64,000 bases of DNA from Flavobacterium sp. 245 (lineage in GTDB: Bacteria > Bacteroidota > Bacteroidia > Flavobacteriales > Flavobacteriaceae). The stretch spans positions 1-64,000 of the forward strand of contig NZ_SNXB01000002.1 in the NCBI RefSeq assembly GCF_004362055.1, read 5' to 3'. The notes under the pieces were generated by a model that did no database searches, was not told where the DNA came from, and saw nothing but the letters and a program-made list of their open reading frames with translations. Shown here one piece after another: positions 1-8,062 of the stretch. Position 1 is the stretch's first letter. Every line of letters starts with the position of its first letter. A program made the translations under genes and the position numbers.

Positions 1-88
1 GGGCTCACCTCTTCCCATCCCGAACAGAGTAGTTAAGCCCGCCTGCGCAGATGGTACTGCAGTCATGTGGGAGAGTATGTCGTCGCCT
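1..88 (+). rRNA. rrf: 5S ribosomal RNA, 3' part
   Basis: The first bases read as the 3' three quarters of a bacterial 5S rRNA: the conserved CCCGAACAG segment at 19-27, then the helix IV/V arm and a final helix strand ending near 88. The 5' part lies left of the window, so this is the end of an rRNA operon transcribed to the right. The 3' end is estimated to within a few bases. Confidence 0.9.
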
Positions 89-100
89 TTCTTTTAAGAA

Positions 101-131
101 TCCTTCCCGATTTATCGGGAGGGATTTTTTG
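101..131 (+). terminator. Intrinsic terminator after 5S rRNA
   Basis: The inverted repeat TCCCGA-ttta-TCGGGA, extended by flanking pairs, is followed by a run of six T. It sits about a dozen bases after the 5S gene and fits rRNA operon termination. Confidence 0.85.
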
Positions 132-154
132 TTTTATGGCTCTTTGTGTTTTTT

Positions 155-260
155 GGCCGCAAAGGACGCAAAGTTTTTTTATCGATTCTTTATTGCTGTC
201 TTTATCCCGAAAAGGCTTTTCATGGCGGACTTTGCGCAGATCTTTGCGTTCTTTGCGGTT
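155..260. repeat. Dispersed CGCAAAG inverted repeat, copy A
   Basis: Two arms rich in the word CGCAAAG (155-173) and its complement CTTTGCG (about 229-260) flank about 55 bases of unrelated sequence. The outer ends can pair over about 18 bases (CCGCAAAGGACGCAAAG against CTTTGCGTTCTTTGCGG). A second copy with the same arms lies at 41971-42088. No protein is supported here; short reading frames across it are by-products of the repeat. Confidence 0.7.
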
Positions 261-323
261 GGACAGCAATAAAAGCATCAGCTTTCTTGTGTAAAGAGTA
301 CTTGTTGTTTGCCAAAAAACTGC

Positions 324-431
324 GTTAGGGATGGGAGCGGCATCCTTTTGCGATACCCTGGACATCTTCCCCATCCTAAAACCCCAAATCGCAAAAGATA
401 CAGCGGACAGCCCGGCCCGGAGGGAAACGCC
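324..431 (+). repeat. Dispersed covarying-stem repeat, copy 1
   Basis: This copy shares with 25683-25752 and the complement of 43529-43603 the order: (G)GAAGCGGCATCC-like left block, a stem starting CTTTTG, its complement CAAAAG, then a GATA(C/T)AGCGGACAGC right block. Here the stem is CTTTTGCGAT/ATCGCAAAAG and the loop is unusually long (about 35 bases, 356-389). It is non-coding. Confidence 0.75.
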
Positions 432-553
432 ATAATCTCCACTTTTAAATTATATTATTGAAAAACAGCATATTACCATGTGTTCTTTAAAATTTTTGCT
501 ATCTATATACGTGATAAAAATTATTATAAAAATGTATTTATCGTTAAATTTTA

Positions 554-561
554 TATTTTTG
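554..561 (+). promoter_or_regulatory. Possible -7 promoter element
   Basis: TATTTTTG matches the Bacteroidota -7 consensus TAnnTTTG and lies 22 bases before the ATG at 584. No clear TTG -33 element is present. The rest of 432-553 is plain AT-rich sequence in which I see nothing else. Confidence 0.4.
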
Positions 562-583
562 TTTTCTAATTGAATTTACAGCT

Positions 584-1036
584 ATGCAAAATGTTTTTCA
601 GAAAGAGGATTGTGATTTATTTGTGAAAAGAATTAATCTTCTTACGCCAGATTCAAGTGCGCTTTGGGGTAAAATGAGTGTTGCCCAAATGCTTGCGCAT
701 TGTAATGTTACTTATGAAATGGTTTATGAAAATATCCATTCGAAACCTAATGGATTTATGAAACTTATTTTAAAATTGCTAGCAAAAAAAACAGTGGTTG
801 GCGACAAACCTTATCCGCGAAATATTAGAACAGCTCCACAATTTATTATAGTAGATAAGCGTGATTTTGATTTAGAAAAAAACAGACTTATTGGTTATGT
901 AACTAAAACACAGGAATTAGGGGAAAGTGAATTTGAAGGAAAAGAATCTCTTTCCTTTGGAAAATTGACTGCTAAGGAATGGAATAATATGTTCGCTAAA
1001 CATTTAGATCACCATTTTTCTCAATTTGGAGTTTAA
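584..1036 (+). CDS. DUF1569 family protein (DinB-like fold)
   Basis: The 150-residue protein matches the small DUF1569 family, related to the DinB/YfiT four-helix-bundle superfamily. These cytosolic proteins usually carry conserved histidines. Visible here are the helix with Met-Leu-Ala-His-Cys near residues 35-39 and a C-terminal His-Leu-Asp-His-His at about 141-145, placed as metal ligands would be in the superfamily. Length is normal for the family and there is no signal peptide. The precise biochemical role of the family is not known. It stands alone, 15 bases before the next gene on the same strand, so the two may be co-transcribed. Confidence 0.8.
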   Translation: MQNVFQKEDCDLFVKRINLLTPDSSALWGKMSVAQMLAHCNVTYEMVYENIHSKPNGFMKLILKLLAKKTVVGDKPYPRNIRTAPQFIIVDKRDFDLEKNRLIGYVTKTQELGESEFEGKESLSFGKLTAKEWNNMFAKHLDHHFSQFGV

Positions 1037-1051
1037 TAAAAACTAATTTAT

Positions 1052-1486
1052 ATGAGAGTTTATTTTATTCTATTTTTTCTTTGCATAGGATTAGTTTCTA
1101 ATGCGCAAAAACAGGAAGTTCAAAAAAGCATTGAAATTTTTTTTGAGGGGTTTCATCAAAAAGACACTTTGAAAATAAAATCGGTTTGTGCAGATAAAAT
1201 GATTCTGCAGTCTATTAGTGAGAGTGCTTCAAAGGGAAATAAATTATCTGATGAAACAGCAAGAGAATTTTACAAATCAATTGCATCAATTCCGTCTAAC
1301 ATGAAATTTCAAGAAAAAATTCTAAGTTATACAATTCAAATTGATGTGACAATGGCTCATGTTTGGGCGCCATATGAATTTTATCTGAATGATAAGTTAA
1401 GTCATTCTGGTGTGAATACTTTTACTTTATTTAAAGAGAAAGATTCCTGGAAAATTATTTATTTAATAGATACTCGTAGAAAGTAA
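1052..1486 (+). CDS. Secreted NTF2-like (SnoaL/DUF4440-type) protein
   Basis: The 144-residue product starts with a signal peptide (hydrophobic residues 3-16, then Ser-Asn-Ala-Gln, cleavage near 18). The mature part has the pattern of an NTF2-like cone: a first helix with an IxxFFEGFHQKD segment, a mid-domain strand, and C-terminal strands ending FKEKDSWKIIYLIDTRRK. This fold binds small molecules or dimerises, and no catalytic residues can be assigned. It follows the DUF1569 gene closely and converges with the endonuclease III gene, leaving three bases between stop codons and no terminator hairpin. Confidence 0.75.
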   Translation: MRVYFILFFLCIGLVSNAQKQEVQKSIEIFFEGFHQKDTLKIKSVCADKMILQSISESASKGNKLSDETAREFYKSIASIPSNMKFQEKILSYTIQIDVTMAHVWAPYEFYLNDKLSHSGVNTFTLFKEKDSWKIIYLIDTRRK

Positions 1487-1489
1487 GTT

Positions 1490-2134
1490 TTAAAGAACTT
1501 CAGTGGCATAATAAAAGCAGATATCAGTCAAGAGACATTCTTCACATTTTGGTTTTGGTCTGCAGGTTTCTCTCCCTAAAAAAGAAATTGCCATACCAAT
1601 TTCGGACCAAATATTTTTGGGCAAGACCTGCATTAAGTCTTTCTCTACCTTGTTTCCGTCTTTTGCTTCTTTTATTATTCCGATTCTGGGAGCTACACGA
1701 ATAACATGTAAATCAGCAATAATGCCTTCTGCTGGTTTATTTGTTTCTCTCAAAATAACATTGGCTGATTTTCTTCCAACTCCTTTCAAAGCTGTTAAGT
1801 CTTTCATATTTAAAGGAATATCAGTATCATTCTTTATGCTTTTTGCAATTTCTAACAGCCAATTTGCTTTTGTGCCAAAGTTTCGAACTTTACTAATATA
1901 AGGTATGAATGTTTCGAGGTCTGTTTTGGATAAACTATTCAGCGTTGGGAATTTTTCGAATAGTGCAGGAGCGATTTTATTAATATTTGCATCAGAATCT
2001 TGTGCTGATAAAATTACCATTACTAGTAACTGATAAGTATTTTGATATTCTAAAGGATGCTTTTTTCCTTTATATTTCTTTAAAATGGGTTTTAATTTTG
2101 TTTCCCAATCTGATGTTTCTCCAAATAAATCCAT
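1490..2134 (-). CDS. nth: Endonuclease III, DNA glycosylase/AP lyase
   Basis: The 214-residue enzyme removes oxidised pyrimidines from DNA and cleaves the abasic site in base-excision repair. The helix-hairpin-helix motif LKGVGRKSANVI is at residues 116-127, with the catalytic lysine at 122 and the catalytic aspartate at 141 (ADLHVIRV). Four C-terminal cysteines (191, 197, 200, 206) make the [4Fe-4S] loop. Their spacing is C-x5-C-x2-C-x5-C, one residue shorter in the first interval than the C-x6-C-x2-C-x5-C of Escherichia coli Nth. Length is typical. The gene stands alone on the minus strand, 48 bases from the next minus-strand gene upstream. Confidence 0.93.
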   Translation of the reverse strand: MDLFGETSDWETKLKPILKKYKGKKHPLEYQNTYQLLVMVILSAQDSDANINKIAPALFEKFPTLNSLSKTDLETFIPYISKVRNFGTKANWLLEIAKSIKNDTDIPLNMKDLTALKGVGRKSANVILRETNKPAEGIIADLHVIRVAPRIGIIKEAKDGNKVEKDLMQVLPKNIWSEIGMAISFLGRETCRPKPKCEECLLTDICFYYATEVL

Positions 2135-2182
2135 TTCAATTTTACTTTAAGTTAGATATATGAAAGTGTAACTATCACAAAA

Positions 2183-3049
2183 TTAGTTAGTTTTGATGAA
2201 ATCAATGATTTTTTTAATAACATTTTGATTGCCAAGTATTTTTCTATGACCTAAACCATCTGTTAAATATAAAATTCCATTTTCAAGCTGTTGATGAATG
2301 TGAATTCCGGCTTTCACAGGAACTTCAGGATCGTCGTTGTCATGAATTACTAAAACGGGTATTTTTACTTTTTGGGCTGCTCTGTAAGCAGAAAAGTCAT
2401 CCATTTTCACCTGATATTTTTCTTCAAAAAGATTACGAAGACGTTCACTTATTTCTTGTTTTAAGCCTAATTTTGAAATAAACTCATCTAAAATATCCTG
2501 AACAATATCACCGCTCCCTATAATAATTGCTTTGTTTGTTTGCAATCCATCTTTTAAAGCATTTAAAACTGACATTCCGCCCAAAGAATGTCCTATTGCA
2601 ATTTCGAATGGGCCAAATTGTTTTTCAATTTCTAATATAGATGCAATAAATTCAGACATTATTGTCGATTTTCCTCTGGATTTTCCATGCGCTGGAGCAT
2701 CAAAGCTAACTGTTGAATAACCACTTTTCAAAAGTTCATCTGCTATTTTGAACAGCTGTGTACCTCTTCCGGACCAGCCGTGAACTAATAAAATTTTACG
2801 ATTACTTTCCCCATATTGATACGTTGCAATGTTTTTGTTTATTGCAGGTACATGAATTATTTTGTGAACACTTTTAGAATCCATTTCAAGTTCTCTTTTT
2901 GGAACTTTATGTTTTATAGGTGTTGTAAATAATTTTGCAGCATATCTAGTAACCAATTTGGTAGAAATAAAAGCGCATATTTTACAGGATAGGATAATAA
3001 ACTGTGGAATTTTTAATGATTTAGTAGGATTGGTTTCCTTTTTTGACAT
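2183..3049 (-). CDS. Alpha/beta hydrolase
   Basis: The 288-residue serine hydrolase has the nucleophile elbow GHSLGG with Ser155, an oxyanion-hole motif VHGWSGRG at 89-96, an acid in the IHDNDDPEVP loop (Asp239 or 240) and the catalytic His268 (GLGHRKIL). This is the order expected of an esterase/lipase-type alpha/beta hydrolase. The first 40 residues include a hydrophobic stretch (about 15-30) that could anchor the protein to the membrane. The substrate cannot be read from the sequence. The gene is divergent from glgA. Confidence 0.85.
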   Translation of the reverse strand: MSKKETNPTKSLKIPQFIILSCKICAFISTKLVTRYAAKLFTTPIKHKVPKRELEMDSKSVHKIIHVPAINKNIATYQYGESNRKILLVHGWSGRGTQLFKIADELLKSGYSTVSFDAPAHGKSRGKSTIMSEFIASILEIEKQFGPFEIAIGHSLGGMSVLNALKDGLQTNKAIIIGSGDIVQDILDEFISKLGLKQEISERLRNLFEEKYQVKMDDFSAYRAAQKVKIPVLVIHDNDDPEVPVKAGIHIHQQLENGILYLTDGLGHRKILGNQNVIKKIIDFIKTN

Positions 3050-3187
3050 ATTGATAATTTTTTTTTGACGGCTGAATTCTCCTTATTTTTTCCTAAATTT
3101 AAAAAACATAAAAGTAGCATATTAATGATTACTTGCAGAAAAAAATAAATCAGTTACCACTATTTAATACCGTTATAAATTTTTAGC

Positions 3188-4615
3188 ATGGAAATATTTC
3201 ATTTAAGTGCAGAGTGTTACCCAATGGCTAAAGTAGGCGGACTTGCTGATGTTGTTGGGGCATTGCCTAAATATCAAACAAATGCAGGCCATCAAGTAAG
3301 AGTTGTTGTTCCTTGTTATGATACAAAATTCAAAAAAGAAAACGAATTTGAATGTGTTCACTGGGGAAATGTCAAGTTAGGAAATTTTGATTTTCCTTTC
3401 AGTGTTTTGAAAGAGACATCTGACAAATTGGGTTATGAGCTGTATCTTATCGAAATTAAAGAATTATTCGATCGCCCAAATGTTTATGGTTATGAGGATG
3501 ACATTGAGCGTTTTTTATCTTTTCAAATAGCAAGTTTAGACTGGATTTTGGCTCGTAAAAAGGTTCCTGAAATTATAAACTGCCACGATCATCATACTGG
3601 AGTTGTTCCGTTTATGATAAAATATGCGTATAAATATGCAAGTCTCCAAAATGTAAAAACAGTTATCACAATCCATAATGGTTTGTACCAGGGCTGGTTT
3701 GGTTTTGACAAATTACATTATTTACCAGAATTTGATTTAAAACATATTGGGTTTTTAGAATGGAATAATTCCCTTAATTCTTTAGCCGTCGGTGTAAAGT
3801 GCGCTCATGCAGTTACAACGGTTTCACCAAGTTATTTAAATGAAATTAATTATGCAGCAAATGGTTTAGAATCGCTATTTAATTCAGTGCGAAGTAAGTC
3901 CAAAGGGATTTTAAATGGAATTGATATTGAAGTTTGGGATCCTTCAACAGATAAAATGCTGGAATCTCATTATTCAATCGAAAGTTTTGAATCAGGAAAG
4001 CAAAAAAATAAGGAAAAACTCTGTGAGCAATTTGATTTAGATCCTGCAAAACCGCTTTTTAGTTTTATTGGCCGCTTATTTGAAGAAAAAGGGGGTGATT
4101 TATTGCCACAAGCTTCAGCATTGGCACTATCTGAAAATTTTGAAAATATAAATATTCTGATTTTAGGATCAGGAAATTCAGAAATAGAAGCGCAATTGAC
4201 ACAATTGCGTAATGATTACAAAGGCAACTACAATGTTTTTATTGGTTATAATGAAGAATTGGCGCATTTAATTTATGCTGGTTCAGATTATATTTTAATG
4301 CCTTCAAGAGTAGAGCCCTGCGGTTTAAATCAGATGTATGCAATGCGTTACGGAACTGTACCGATTGTGAGAAGAACAGGAGGCTTAAGAGATACAGTGA
4401 TTGATTTTGGAGATGAAGGAAATGGTATTTGTCATGATCAGGCTTCGGTTGGAGATATTTGTTATTCAATAAATCGTGCCGTGAAACTTTATGATGACAA
4501 AATAAATTTCAATACAGTTTTAAAACGAGGAATGGCAGCAGATCATTCCTGGGAAAGAGTGTGCCAAGAATATATTGAGATATACAACCTAATAATTGAG
4601 AAAAATGAAATTTAA
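3188..4615 (+). CDS. glgA: Glycogen synthase (ADP-glucose type)
   Basis: The 475-residue GT5 glycosyltransferase adds glucose from ADP-glucose to the non-reducing end of glycogen. The N-terminal K-x-G-G-L motif is intact (Lys15-Val-Gly-Gly-Leu19). The C-terminal Rossmann domain has SRVEPCGLNQ with Glu376 and the TGGLRDTV loop near 397-404. The two GT-B domains cover about 1-240 and 270-470. The stop codon lies 11 bases inside the following glgC gene, so the two are translationally coupled. It is the first gene of glgA-glgC-glgB. Confidence 0.95.
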   Translation: MEIFHLSAECYPMAKVGGLADVVGALPKYQTNAGHQVRVVVPCYDTKFKKENEFECVHWGNVKLGNFDFPFSVLKETSDKLGYELYLIEIKELFDRPNVYGYEDDIERFLSFQIASLDWILARKKVPEIINCHDHHTGVVPFMIKYAYKYASLQNVKTVITIHNGLYQGWFGFDKLHYLPEFDLKHIGFLEWNNSLNSLAVGVKCAHAVTTVSPSYLNEINYAANGLESLFNSVRSKSKGILNGIDIEVWDPSTDKMLESHYSIESFESGKQKNKEKLCEQFDLDPAKPLFSFIGRLFEEKGGDLLPQASALALSENFENINILILGSGNSEIEAQLTQLRNDYKGNYNVFIGYNEELAHLIYAGSDYILMPSRVEPCGLNQMYAMRYGTVPIVRRTGGLRDTVIDFGDEGNGICHDQASVGDICYSINRAVKLYDDKINFNTVLKRGMAADHSWERVCQEYIEIYNLIIEKNEI

Positions 4616-5885
4616 AAAGAAAAATGTAGTTGCTATTATTTTAGGAGGAGGACAAGGATCACGTTTGTTTCCATTAACTGAAACAAGATCAAAACCTGCA
4701 GTACCAATTGGCGGAAAGTACCGATTAGTGGATATTCCTATTTCAAATTGCATCAATTCTGATATTTTTAAAATATTTGTTTTGACACAGTTCAATTCTG
4801 CATCATTAAATGCACACATTAAAAACACTTTTAATTTTAGTATTTTCAGTCAGTCGTTTGTTGATATTTTGGCAGCTGAACAGACTCCAGATAATCCAAC
4901 TTGGTTTCAAGGCACCGCTGACGCCGTTAGACAATGTATGTCGCATTTTTTGAAACACGATTTTGACCATGCATTAATTCTTTCGGGAGATCAATTATAT
5001 CAAATGGATTTTAACGAAATGTTAGAAGCTCATATTGCTGCAGATGCCGAAATTTCTATTGCAACTTTACCAGTAAATGCTAAAGATGCACCAGAATTTG
5101 GAATTCTTAAAACCGATCATGAAAACACGATTCATGCTTTTATAGAAAAGCCAGATGCTTCTTTACTGCCGGAATGGGAGTCTGAAGTTAGTGAACATAT
5201 GCAGGAAAAAGGCAAAAAATATCTTGCTTCAATGGGAATCTACATTTTCAATAAACCATTGCTAGAAGAGTTAATGTCTAATCCAGAAACGAAAGATTTC
5301 GGAAAAGAAATTATTCCCCAAGCTGTTGGAAAACACAAAATTTTAAGTTATCAATATGAAGGATATTGGACAGACATTGGAAATATTGAATCATTTTTTG
5401 AGGCTAATATTGGTTTAACCGCTGATATTCCGGAATTTAATTTGTTCGATAATGACAATAAAATCTTTACAAGACCGAGATTGCTTCCTCCATCAAAATT
5501 TAGAAATTCGATTATCAATCAATCACTTATATCTGAAGGCTGTATTATAAATGCCAAAGAAATTAAAAGTTCAGTAATTGGAATTCGTTCTCGAATTGGC
5601 GTCGGTACTGTTCTTGAAAACTGTTATGTAATGGGTAATGATTTCTATCAAGATTTAGATGAGCTGAATCATGAAGCAAGTGTCAATAAAATTCATGTTG
5701 GAATTGGCGAAAACTGTTTTATAAAAAATGCTTTAATTGATAAAAATGTGCGTATTGGAAATAACGTTCATATCAGCGGTGGGAAGCATTTAGATAATTT
5801 TACCAATGAATTGTACAGTATAAAAGATGGTATTGTAGTTATTAAAAAAGGAGCAATTCTCGCAGATAATTTTAGAATTGAATAA
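4605..5885 (+). CDS. glgC: Glucose-1-phosphate adenylyltransferase
   Basis: The 426-residue enzyme makes ADP-glucose from ATP and glucose 1-phosphate, the committed step of bacterial glycogen synthesis. The nucleotide-binding loop GGGQGSRLFPLT is near residues 14-25. WFQGTADAVRQ, SGDQLYQMDF and the IEKP sugar-phosphate motif follow in family order, then a left-handed beta-helix domain over about the last 120 residues. I chose the ATG at 4605, nested in the end of glgA, rather than the in-frame TTG at 4596. Length is normal. It supplies the substrate for GlgA. Confidence 0.94.
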   Translation: MKFKKKNVVAIILGGGQGSRLFPLTETRSKPAVPIGGKYRLVDIPISNCINSDIFKIFVLTQFNSASLNAHIKNTFNFSIFSQSFVDILAAEQTPDNPTWFQGTADAVRQCMSHFLKHDFDHALILSGDQLYQMDFNEMLEAHIAADAEISIATLPVNAKDAPEFGILKTDHENTIHAFIEKPDASLLPEWESEVSEHMQEKGKKYLASMGIYIFNKPLLEELMSNPETKDFGKEIIPQAVGKHKILSYQYEGYWTDIGNIESFFEANIGLTADIPEFNLFDNDNKIFTRPRLLPPSKFRNSIINQSLISEGCIINAKEIKSSVIGIRSRIGVGTVLENCYVMGNDFYQDLDELNHEASVNKIHVGIGENCFIKNALIDKNVRIGNNVHISGGKHLDNFTNELYSIKDGIVVIKKGAILADNFRIE

Positions 5886-5886
5886 C

Positions 5887-5956
5887 TTTCAGATTAAATT
5901 CCAATAGATCCCGACAGCTATCGGGCCAAATTCAAATGTTGCCTTAAAAACCAAAT
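5887..5956 (+). other. glgC-glgB spacer with CCCGACAGCTATCGGG palindrome
   Basis: The 70-base gap between glgC and glgB holds the palindrome CCCGAcagcTATCGGG near 5909-5924, with no T run after it. It could be a repeat, a processing site or a weak attenuator; termination is not supported because glgB follows directly. Confidence 0.5.
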
Positions 5957-7861
5957 ATGACAAAAGTAATTACGCATTCACTATTTACCGATTTTGATAT
6001 TGATTTATTCAAAGCTGGAAAACATTTCAAATTGTATGAAAAGTTAGGAGCACATTTAATTGAAGTAAATGGAGTTAGGGGAGTTTATTTTGCCGTTTGG
6101 TCACCCACGGCGAAGTCGGTTTCCGTAGTTGGCGATTTTAATTACTGGACACAAGGCGAGCATCAATTACAAGTTCGCTGGGATTCTTCGGGGATTTGGG
6201 AAGGATTTATTCCGGACATTTCCAAAGGCACTCTCTATAAATATAAAATTCAATCGAATATTGATGGAGTCGTAACTGAAAAAGCCGATCCCTTTGCGTT
6301 ATATTGTGAAAAACCACCACATACAGCATCTGTTGTCTGGGATTTAGATTACAATTGGAAAGACAAGAGTTGGATGGACTCCCGTCATGAAAATAATGCT
6401 CTTGATAAACCTTATTCGGTTTATGAAGTACATTTGGGATCATGGAAACGTGGTGAACACAACCGATTTTTGACCTACTTAGAATTGGCAGATGATCTAG
6501 TCAACTATGTTAAAGAAACTGGTTTTACACACGTTGAATTTATGCCCATTATGGAATATCCTTATGATCCTTCATGGGGTTATCAGTTAACAGGGTATTT
6601 TGCGCCAACCTCTCGTTTTGGCAAACCACAGGATTTTATGGTTTTGGTCGATAAACTGCATCAGGCTGGTATTGGTGTTATTTTAGACTGGGTTCCGTCG
6701 CATTTTCCTGATGACGCGCATGGATTAGGTTTTTTTGATGGTTCGCATTTATACGAGCATCCAGATCGCAGAAAGGGTTATCATCCAGATTGGAAAAGTC
6801 TTGTATTTAATTACGGACGTAATGAAGTTCGTGCTTTTTTAATCAGTAATGCTGTTTTTTGGCTTCAAAATTATCATGCCGATGGACTAAGAGTTGATGC
6901 TGTTGCGTCAATGCTTTATCTTGATTATTCAAGAAAGGAAGGAGAATGGGAAGCTAATATTTATGGTGGAAGAGAGAATCTCGAAACGATCAGTTTTCTT
7001 AAAGAATTTAATGAAGTTATCTATGCTAATTTTTCTGGTGTTCAAACTATTGCAGAAGAAAGTACTTCATTTCCGATGGTTTCAAGACCAACGTTTACAG
7101 GAGGTTTAGGTTTTGGAATGAAATGGATGATGGGCTGGATGCACGATACTTTAAAATATTTTCAAAAAGAAACTGTTTATCGAAAATACCATCAAAATGA
7201 TTTGACTTTTTCAATGACGTATGCTTTTACGGAAAACTTTATGCTTCCGTTTTCTCATGATGAAGTGGTTTATGGCAAAAAATCAATTGCAAATAAAATG
7301 CCTGGCGATGAATGGCAGAAATTTGCTAATTTAAGATTGCTTTACGGATATATGTTCACACACCCCGGAACAAAATTATTGTTTATGGGATCTGAATTTG
7401 GTCAGAGCGACGAATGGAATTTTGAAAAAAGTCTGGATTGGCATTTGTTGCAATATGATTATCATTCCGGAATTAAAAAAGTGATCACAGATTTAAATCA
7501 ATTATATAAATCCACTCCGGCATTGTATGAAAAACAATTTACAGGAGAAGGTTTTGAATGGATTAATTATTCTGATCATCAAAATGCAGTTCTTTCTTAT
7601 ATCCGAAAAGGGAATAATCCAGATGAAAATATTATTGTAGTATGCAATTTTACACAAGTTGTGAGAGAAAACTATAGAATTGGTATCTCTAAAAAAGGAA
7701 AATTGGCAGAAATTTTTAATACAGATGCCTCAATTTATGGTGGAAGCGGTGTTGGAAATTCTAAACCATTAAAAATAGACGCTGTTCCTTATGACGGAAG
7801 AGATTTTTCTGTCGAATTAATTTTACCGCCTTTAAGTGTTACTATATATTCTTTCGTATAG
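5957..7861 (+). CDS. glgB: 1,4-alpha-glucan branching enzyme (GH13)
   Basis: The 634-residue enzyme cuts alpha-1,4 glucan chains and re-attaches them as alpha-1,6 branches. A CBM48 module (VWSPTAKSVSVVGDFNYW) occupies about residues 40-130. The GH13 barrel follows with DWVPSHF, the nucleophile Asp314 (GLRVDAV), the acid/base Glu367 (AEEST) and the transition-state Asp435 (FSHDEVV). The 53- and 121-residue intervals equal those of the E. coli enzyme. The long N-terminal extension of the E. coli enzyme is absent, as in many Bacteroidota. It completes glycogen synthesis with glgA and glgC. Confidence 0.95.
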   Translation: MTKVITHSLFTDFDIDLFKAGKHFKLYEKLGAHLIEVNGVRGVYFAVWSPTAKSVSVVGDFNYWTQGEHQLQVRWDSSGIWEGFIPDISKGTLYKYKIQSNIDGVVTEKADPFALYCEKPPHTASVVWDLDYNWKDKSWMDSRHENNALDKPYSVYEVHLGSWKRGEHNRFLTYLELADDLVNYVKETGFTHVEFMPIMEYPYDPSWGYQLTGYFAPTSRFGKPQDFMVLVDKLHQAGIGVILDWVPSHFPDDAHGLGFFDGSHLYEHPDRRKGYHPDWKSLVFNYGRNEVRAFLISNAVFWLQNYHADGLRVDAVASMLYLDYSRKEGEWEANIYGGRENLETISFLKEFNEVIYANFSGVQTIAEESTSFPMVSRPTFTGGLGFGMKWMMGWMHDTLKYFQKETVYRKYHQNDLTFSMTYAFTENFMLPFSHDEVVYGKKSIANKMPGDEWQKFANLRLLYGYMFTHPGTKLLFMGSEFGQSDEWNFEKSLDWHLLQYDYHSGIKKVITDLNQLYKSTPALYEKQFTGEGFEWINYSDHQNAVLSYIRKGNNPDENIIVVCNFTQVVRENYRIGISKKGKLAEIFNTDASIYGGSGVGNSKPLKIDAVPYDGRDFSVELILPPLSVTIYSFV

Positions 7862-8016
7862 AAAAGGAAGTTTGATTTTCTGTAATGTCAATTTAGCAGT
7901 TTAAGGTTTTTAAATTGTCGAATTATCGATTTTTAGAGTGCTATTTTGCAACACTTTCAGAAAAAACGTTTTCGTGAATAAACCTTTTATTCATAGTGCT
8001 TTACCAAGTTTTTTTG

Positions 8017-8024
8017 TATGTTTG
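8017..8024 (+). promoter_or_regulatory. -7 promoter element before the GH31 gene
   Basis: TATGTTTG matches TAnnTTTG and lies 38 bases before the ATG at 8063, in the 201-base gap after glgB. No good TTG element is present upstream, so this is a moderate call. It suggests the GH31 gene can be transcribed apart from the glg genes. Confidence 0.45.
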
Positions 8025-8062
8025 AAATAAGGATAGAGTTATAAATTTAAGATAACAGCGAT

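Noticed and set aside
132..330. Several overlapping short frames after the 5S gene
   Set aside because: They cover the CGCAAAG inverted repeat on both strands and have no coherent protein character.
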